The notes under the pieces: generated by a model
The model's database searches: none
What the model saw: only the letters and a program-made list of their open reading frames with translations
Told to the model about the DNA's origin: nothing
Source of the DNA: Paratrimastix pyriformis
Lineage: Eukaryota > Preaxostyla > Paratrimastigidae
Direction: 5' to 3'
Length of the DNA stretch: 30,000 nt
Assembly (NCBI GenBank): GCA_027972325.1
Contig: JAPMOS010000068.1
Span: 75,001-105,000 of the forward strand
Translations under genes and position numbers: made by a program
Shown: positions 24,463-30,000 of the stretch, piece after piece
How the letters are laid out: every line of letters begins with the position of its first letter
How positions within the stretch are numbered: position 1 is the first letter of the stretch

Positions 24463-26577
24463 TTATGAGGAAGCGGGCTGCTTCAGCATCCGAGGGAACC
24501 GCGTGGCCCGCTGGTCGTCGACCCCCATTCCGTCGACCAGCAGCCGCAGGTTGGGCGGGAACGTCCCGGCCAGCAGCCCCTCCATGCCGCCCTCGGACAT
24601 CCCGCCCAGGCGCAGCGTGGCCAGCCGGGGGCATTCCAGCTCCAGCCGGGCCATCTCGTGGTCGGCGGCATCCAGGGATGCAACCACCAGGGTCGGGCAG
24701 CGGACGGTCAGGATGGCCGCACCCGGATCGGCCTGCTGTTGCCGCAGCGGAAGCAGACGGACGGCGAGGAAGTGCAGGCCCGGGGCCTCCACCAGCAGGT
24801 CGGCTGGCTGGCCGTCTGGGGGCGACCCAACGATGTCGATGGTTGCCCGGAGGCGCACCAGCTGGGCGGGCAGCCGCAGGGCACGCACTTGGCGGGGGGA
24901 CGTGCTGCCGAGGGGCGCCGTGGGCAGGGCGCTGATGGGCACGCTGATCGACAGGCGGGTCAGCGCGTGTGCCGTGGCGAGCAGCCGGCTGAGGGTGGCG
25001 GTCTGGCAGATGGAGAGCGGGAGCACGGCGTGCAGCCGGGGCGAGCCCTCCAGCAAGTGGGACAGCCCCTCACGGAGGTCGTCGTCGTCTTCCCAGCGCC
25101 CTGACCCGCGCACCCGCTCCAGGTGGGGCATCGCGGCCCAGTGGCGGGGCCGGCATTGACTGGGCAGCCCCGTGATGGTGCGCAGCTGGGGGCAGTCCAG
25201 GATCAGCTCCTTGATGCTGTTGCCGCCATCCACATCGGGCAAGATGAGCTCGTCCAGCCGGGGGCAGGCCAGTTCCACAGCGGGCGGGTTGCGGATGTAC
25301 AGCTCCGTGGTGCTGAAGCTCAACGTGCGGAGGTGGCGGCTGGCGAGACGGACGACGTTGTCTTCGGTCGGCCCCTCGGCGCGCTGGCGGAAGTGGAGGC
25401 CCAGCCGTTCCAGGCGATCCAGGAGCCCCGCCGGCAGGGTGCCAAAGGTGGCCGCGCAGGAGAAGACCCCCAACAGGGTCAGCGTGAGGTCGGCCAAGCA
25501 GGGCAGCCCATCCAGCAGGCTCACCAGCTGGGGCCATCGGGCCTCGGTATCGGGGTTGATGATCGTCAGCCGGACGGAGCGGAGGAGGGTGCCGGCGGTC
25601 GGCAGCCGGGAAACGGTGATGACCGTCTGGGGCATACTGTTCCAGTACATGGGCAGTGCCAACACCTCCAGCCGTCTGAGGTTGGTCGCGAGGGGCCAGT
25701 GGTCCCCCACGAGGGGCATGCCCGACCAGGGACCCGTCAAGGCGAGTTCAGTCAGCTGGGGGGCCAGGCGCCGCAGCATCTCCTCGGGGCACTGGCCCAC
25801 CGAGAGCCTCCGCACCGCGGCCAGGGCACGGAAAAAGGCCGCACCCAGGGCCTCGTCGTATTGCCGGCCGGTGGCACTCCCGGGTTCATTGCTCGCCATT
25901 CGGACTGGGAGCCGGAGATCCTCCAGGGTGCCTGCGATGGGTGCCAGCAAGTGCAGGTCGGCCCCGCGCAGGTCGTACGGCATGCCCTCCAGGTGCAGCA
26001 GCCGCAGTTTGGGGCACGACCGGCCCAGGGCCTCCAGGAGGGGTCTGCCTGCCGGCCGCCAGTCCACCCGCCCGGTCTGGAATTTGGCAACCAGGCGGAA
26101 CGCCTCCAGCCCGTGCAGGTGGCTCACGATGCCGGGCAGGGCCGGCATGATGGCGAGCCACGAGGGGGTGGCGACCTCGAGCACGGCCAGGCGGCTGTGA
26201 CCGGCGAAGGCCTCGTCCGCCCAGCGGGGACGAGCGGCCTCCCAGTGCTCGGGCAGGGTCTTGATGTCCAGGGTCAGTTTGACCAGCCCCAGGCAGGGAC
26301 CCACCAGGGCAGCCAACGCATCGGCTGTGAGGCTGGTGTGCGGGTCCTCATCATCTATGTCATCGTCGGAGATGGACAGCTGACGGGGGGTGCCACGGAC
26401 GGCCGTGCGGGTGGTGTGACAGAGTCCCAAAAGTTGGGTGTAGCTATGGAGGGGCTCCTCGGATCCCTCCATAAGGACTGACAGCAGATCAGGGGGCAGG
26501 CGAGTGAAGAATGGAAGGAGCTGATTCTCGTTGTTCTCATGAGACTTCGTGCAATTCTGGTTTTCCGTTGTTGCCAT
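24463..26577 (-). CDS. F-box-like / leucine-rich-repeat protein
   Basis: Single exon of 704 residues on the minus strand. The ATG at 26577 (MATTENQNC) is preferred over a longer non-ATG opening. The N-terminus FFTRLPPDLLSVLMEG, then YTQLLGLCHTTRTAVRG, resembles an F-box (LPxDLL...LxxxCxxxR). The rest consists of irregular leucine-rich repeats of the kind LxxLxLxxL: CPKLRLLHLEGMP, APQLTELALTGPW, CPRLDELILPDVDG, CPQLRTITGLP, CPTLVVASLDAAD and CPRLATLRLGGMSEGG. The CPxL starts are typical of cysteine-containing LRRs in F-box proteins, which select targets for SCF ubiquitin ligases; that role is inferred. There is no signal peptide or membrane segment. The gene is intronless, unlike most neighbours, and has a partial scrambled copy about 1.2-1.9 kb beyond its start. 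Confidence 0.8.
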   Translation of the reverse strand: MATTENQNCTKSHENNENQLLPFFTRLPPDLLSVLMEGSEEPLHSYTQLLGLCHTTRTAVRGTPRQLSISDDDIDDEDPHTSLTADALAALVGPCLGLVKLTLDIKTLPEHWEAARPRWADEAFAGHSRLAVLEVATPSWLAIMPALPGIVSHLHGLEAFRLVAKFQTGRVDWRPAGRPLLEALGRSCPKLRLLHLEGMPYDLRGADLHLLAPIAGTLEDLRLPVRMASNEPGSATGRQYDEALGAAFFRALAAVRRLSVGQCPEEMLRRLAPQLTELALTGPWSGMPLVGDHWPLATNLRRLEVLALPMYWNSMPQTVITVSRLPTAGTLLRSVRLTIINPDTEARWPQLVSLLDGLPCLADLTLTLLGVFSCAATFGTLPAGLLDRLERLGLHFRQRAEGPTEDNVVRLASRHLRTLSFSTTELYIRNPPAVELACPRLDELILPDVDGGNSIKELILDCPQLRTITGLPSQCRPRHWAAMPHLERVRGSGRWEDDDDLREGLSHLLEGSPRLHAVLPLSICQTATLSRLLATAHALTRLSISVPISALPTAPLGSTSPRQVRALRLPAQLVRLRATIDIVGSPPDGQPADLLVEAPGLHFLAVRLLPLRQQQADPGAAILTVRCPTLVVASLDAADHEMARLELECPRLATLRLGGMSEGGMEGLLAGTFPPNLRLLVDGMGVDDQRATRFPRMLKQPASS

Positions 26578-26684
26578 CGTTCTTTTTTGTGAGGAAAAAA
26601 AGATCAATAAAAACCCGCGACGACGTGCCGCCGCAGACTTTGACGGCTTGATAGCGGGTGCCACACCCGGGCATCCCCATCATC

Positions 26685-26721
26685 AGGGGGTAATATACGT
26701 TGACACGGGGGTGGTCACGAG
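26685..26721 (-). promoter_or_regulatory. Putative promoter block of the LRR gene (conserved 37 bp, copy A)
   Basis: On the minus strand this reads GTGACCACCCCCGTG, two variable bases, AACGTATAT, one variable base, ACCCCCT. It lies about 110 bp upstream of the LRR gene's ATG. A copy with 33 of 37 positions identical stands at 27542-27578 on the plus strand. The AT core in a GC-rich setting could be a TATA-like element. Confidence 0.5.
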
Positions 26722-27541
26722 CTATTTTTCCGGCTGACTTGGCCACTGCCACCGAAGCTGACCACGACAACCATCAAAAATCAAGATGGGATGCTCTTCT
26801 TCCTATGGCGCGGAATTGGGCGATTCGCCCGAGCCGTTCTCTGTGGGGAGCATCAATAATGCTGTGCGTTCATCGAGTTGACAACCAACCTTCTGACATT
26901 GATTCCGCCCTTCGCAGGGCTATTTTAAAACAACTTATGATTGAAATTTGGGTTAAAAACGCTGATCTGGTGCCGAGTAGCCTCATGGATCATCTTGCCC
27001 ACTTTGACGATCAGCCCGTTATCGACTCTCGAAAATGGGATCCACCTTCACGTTTCAGTCTGTCCCACCAAGCTGGATGGTTTTCTCGCGCTTTTCCAGG
27101 ATGGCGGTAAATTCGGGCGCCGCACGGGCGAGGAATCAGTTTGAATGCTGTTTTTCTGTGAGGGGTATGTGAGTATTGTGTTGGCGAATAGAGAATTGCG
27201 ATTTGATGCCCGCATCGGATTTTGACATCAGTCGATCATTTTTTCCATCAAACATGGTTCGCCACCTGGTAGAACCTTTTTCGACCCTTCGGCGGATTTC
27301 TTTTTGGAAGAGGTATCGTCCGCACTGCGGGGCGTTTGGGTACAACCATATAGCCGAGGCTGCACCGGATATGGCACCCATCGTCGGGCCCCCACGGTGA
27401 CCCCGCGTTGCACCAAAAGGCAAAACGCCACTACAAGCCCCCAGGCCCAGGTGACTCCTGGGGTCAGAAAAAGGCCCGGGGGCCCCGGGCGGGAGAACTA
27501 CTGGGTACGGTATGTTTCAAACTTCTCGGCCGCTTTTTGAA
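26722..27541. other. AT-richer interval between two inverted 37-bp blocks, content unknown
   Basis: Contains an open plus-strand stretch (about 26800-27110; VDNQPSDIDSALRRAILKQ, EIWVKNADLVPSSLMDHL) and a minus-strand one (about 27136-27423; QCGRYLFQKEIRRRVEKG). Neither matches a family I know, and both lack a convincing start or splice pattern. Composition is less GC-rich than the flanking genes. Confidence 0.35.
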
Positions 27542-27578
27542 CCCGTGACCACCCCCGTGATAACGTATATAACCCCCT
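27542..27578 (+). promoter_or_regulatory. Conserved 37-bp block, copy B
   Basis: Same block as upstream of the LRR gene, here on the plus strand and followed 11 bp later by an ATG (27590). That ATG opens only a short peptide (MKKAQQKLEGL) unless spliced. Confidence 0.5.
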
Positions 27579-27735
27579 GTCCCCATCATCATGAAAAAAG
27601 CTCAACAGAAGCTCGAAGGTTTATAGCCAGCCTCGGATCACCCCAGTTTCTCTCGCCGCCGCGGAAACCACAGACGCCGAAAATGGCACTACGAGAAGCA
27701 TGTGAAGTAAAGAGAAGAACCAACCAGAAATAGTT

Positions 27736-28480
27736 TTACACACCTCGATCGGCCAGCGTTACTGCCACCCGCCACGTTGTGATAGTGAGGAAGTCCTTGC
27801 ATCCAAGAATCAAAGGTGCCTGCAGTTGGAGCATGTCGGCCGCTGGGACACAAACCACCTCGGCTAAACGGGGGACCGCAACCGGCCTCCACCAGCAGGT
27901 CGGGTGGATGGTCGCCTGCAGGCTTCGGAGGTGCTGGAGCTGGCGAACCGCAGGGCGCGCACGTCTCCCCGCAACTGATGAGTGTGGCAGACTGGGCAAC
28001 GCGCTGATGGACACATTTACCGACAGGCGGGTCAGCGAGCGCAACTCGAGCAGCCGAGCGAATGTGGCGGGTTCGAGAAGGGGGATGGGGGGCAACTCGC
28101 CAGCCGAGGCGACCTGGGGCAGCCCGTCCAGGCATTTTCGCGGGTTCTCGACGCGGATGTCCCAGATACAGGTGGACTCTCGCACCAAGTGGGGCATGGA
28201 TGTCCAGCGAATCCGACAGTGGTTCGGGAGCCCCGTGGGCCAGCTCCAGGCAAGGTCTCGAAGTCCAGGGTCAGCTTGACCAGCCAAGACACTACCAGGG
28301 CAACTAACCATCGAGCGTGGGGGTCATGCCTGACGGATCAGCAGGTCGCCGCCGTCAGAAGGGCCAGCTCGCGGGGAGTGCCCCGGATGCCGGTCATTGT
28401 TGAGGCCTCCGACTCTCCGCTCCAGATCTGCATCGTACTGCTGAGCCTGTGCCACGCCACCCGCACGGCCGCAGAAGATC
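27736..28480. pseudogene. Scrambled partial copy of the F-box/LRR gene
   Basis: Mostly minus strand. Near 28370-28400 the minus strand reads GTPREL, like GTPRQL of the intact gene, and near 28225-28290 LVKLTLDFETLP, like LVKLTLDIKTLP. The sequence then jumps to the equivalent of residues about 480-600 of the intact gene: CRIRWTSMPHL for CRPRHWAAMPHL, and FARLLELRSLTRLSVNVSIS for LSRLLATAHALTRLSISVPI. About 370 codons are missing between these. A frame change follows before DLLVEA (about 27880-27900). A piece matching the F-box part (LLSLCHATRTAAED for LLGLCHTTRTAVRG) lies at about 28405-28480 on the plus strand, opposite to the rest. Deletion, inversion and frame loss make this a dead copy. 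Confidence 0.7.
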
Positions 28481-28660
28481 AGGGCAGGCGAAGTGGGAGA
28501 ATGCTGATCATGGACGGCATGCGCTTGTCTTGAACCCGTCGATTCCATTGTCGAGAATCTGTTCCAAACTCCAATCGCAAACAGTCATCCGCGGGCGGAC
28601 CAGTTGTTTGCCGGACATAAGCGACCTTGACCTCTCGGGAAGGTTTGCTGTTCGTTCACA

Positions 28661-30000
28661 ATGGCCGAAGCTGGGGAAGCGGCCGAAGAGGTGCCGCCCG
28701 ATGTGGGCGAAGAGGGCGAAGAAGAGGGCGAGGCCGTGTCTTTTTCGAGCGATGACCTGACATTTTCCAAGTCCCCCGCTTCTCCTGCGCCCGGCCCCAC
28801 CGATGTGCCGCTCATCCCCTCTGCCCCGATCACTGAGTGGCCCGACCAGCTCTTTCTTTCACAAACACCCGAAACGTTATACGCACAATGGGTTGCGACC
28901 TTCCCGCAACAAGCTGCGGACGGCCTCGAGATCTTCGTTCGCTCCCTGGCCATCGCCATTCGGTCTGTCTTGGAACCACACCCCCACAACACCCGTCTCA
29001 ACTTTTCACCTTCACAGGTTCTCGTCGACCCCAATTATTTTCTCGGCTCTGCGTCTCATACCCCTGGGGTACTGTCCCCCCCTGCCGGCCGCCCTGTGCC
29101 GGATGGCCCGCCTGATCGCCACCTCCTCGCTGCTCAACGGGCCGCCACCCGGGGCCGCGGGTCGGGTGGAGGATGGCAGTGAGATCCCATCGTTGGTCCC
29201 CATCGGGCAGGTGGACGGGGGCACCCTGGTGCGCGAAGGTCTCCCGTCTTCACCCCCCACTGTCTTCACCCCGCCGTCATCACCCCCCCGCACGGCATCA
29301 TCCCCCCGCACGTCCCCACCACCCGCCCGTCATCATTCCCCCCGACCCTCCACCGCCCCCCACTGCACAGCATGCGGGTTTCTTGTGCGGGGCATCGCGG
29401 CCCTGGACGAGGCGGCCAGCAGCCCGGCCGCGGGCAGCGAGGGGCTGACCGGACCGGAGGCCGAGGCACTCACACGGGCGGCCGGCGAGCTGGCCGCCGA
29501 TCTGACGGCCCTGCGCGCCCACGCGGCCGCCAGGGTCCGACCACCACCCACCCACCCACCCACCACAGGCACCACGACACATGGCACGCTCGGATCTGAC
29601 GGCCCTCCGCGCCCACGCACCCACTGGCTGGCACCACCGCACATCACACAGACACACCCACCACATCCCACCACACACACACACACACACACACATCCCA
29701 CCTCCTCACGCGCCCGTCCCCGGCCACCCGTTGAGCAGTCTCCGACAGGACGATGCCTTTGGCGGGGCGGACCTTCCCCTGGGCGGCCCCTCGTCGGCCT
29801 CCATGCGGGGCCGCCGTGGGCTCAGCCTGGCAACCTCGGGGCCCTTCTCCCTGCCCCCGGCCCCCCGGCCCGCCACCACCACCGCCCCCCTGGGCCAACA
29901 GCCGTCACCCCAGCGCACCATCGCGGGGCGAGCGACGGGACCTGGGGCGCCCTCGCCCTCGCCACGGCCCGCCATCGGGGCCCCAGCGCCTGCTGCCTGC
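28661..30000 (+). CDS. Unrecognised multi-exon gene (runs off right edge)
   Basis: ATG at 28661. Exons: 28661-28962, 29018-29238, 29371-29534 and 29749 to beyond 30000; phase is kept, and the first intron is 55 nt. The product starts with an acidic region (PPDVGEEGEEEGEAVSF), then WPDQLFLSQTPETLYAQWV and a helical stretch LEIFVRSLAIAIRFSS, IIFSALRLIPLGYCPPL, CRMARLIATSSLLNG. Exon 3 gives a helical, Ala/Glu-rich segment (FLVRGIAALDEAASS, EAEALTRAAGELAADLTAL) that may form a coiled coil. Exon 4 is Gly/Pro/Ser/Ala-rich and looks disordered. I do not recognise a family. The segment just before the ATG (28481-28660) has no other gene. Confidence 0.6.
29593..29619 (+). repeat. Echo of an exon 3' edge in the next intron
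   Basis: GATCTGACGGCCCTGCGCGC then CCACGC at the end of exon 3 (29499-29526) recurs in intron 29535-29748 with CTCCGC for CTGCGC. The donor region that follows is not preserved. Confidence 0.9.
29661..29696 (+). repeat. CA dinucleotide run (intron)
   Basis: CACACA stretches between CATCCCAC blocks in the same intron. Confidence 0.85.

Noticed and set aside
25123-26481. 452-codon open frame on the plus strand
   Set aside because: Shadow of the LRR gene on the minus strand, whose frame has the leucine-rich pattern and an ATG start.

Overview
The window is nuclear DNA of a GC-rich, intron-bearing unicellular eukaryote. It encodes eukaryote-only proteins: an SLC35F transporter, a chromo/chromo-shadow protein, a syntaxin-16 SNARE, Mediator subunit 18 and a UBE2Q-type ubiquitin-conjugating enzyme. 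Most genes are split by many introns. The lineage cannot be fixed from the sequence alone. A free-living metamonad such as a Paratrimastix-like preaxostylan is my guess, from the GC-rich, intron-rich make-up and the F-box/LRR and ARM families; it is unproven.

Layout, left to right: an unrecognised minus-strand gene running off the left edge (1-324); SLC35F (+, about 661-3829); a decayed pogo-type DNA transposon (-, about 4080-5525); an AT-richer stretch with an unexplained open frame; a kinase-like gene (+, about 6700-8279); a Gly/Pro-rich open frame; an HP1-like gene (+, 9658-12168); syntaxin-16 (+, 12711-14775); a secreted-protein gene (-, 15465-16680) that shares a 74-bp promoter with MED18 (+, 16755-17771); UBE2Q (+, 17966-21068); a PB1 + armadillo-like gene (-, 21670-24094); a 704-residue F-box/LRR-like gene (-, 24463-26577); a scrambled partial copy of that LRR gene (about 27736-28480); and an unrecognised gene (+, 28661 to beyond the right edge). 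The genes do not form one pathway. They are housekeeping functions of transcription, chromatin, membrane traffic and ubiquitination, packed at short distances.

Exon structures were worked out by hand from protein similarity, reading phase and GT-AG borders. Three genome-level features stand out. (1) The 5' splice sites mostly read GTCTG or GTCCG instead of GTAAG/GTATG. (2) Introns are either very short (about 41-60 nt) or inflated to 200-700 nt by microsatellites and homopolymers. (3) Many inflated introns carry extra, slightly decayed copies of the edge of the neighbouring exon, often with the splice site included. I call these exon-edge echoes. They occur in at least four unrelated genes and are the most novel signal here.
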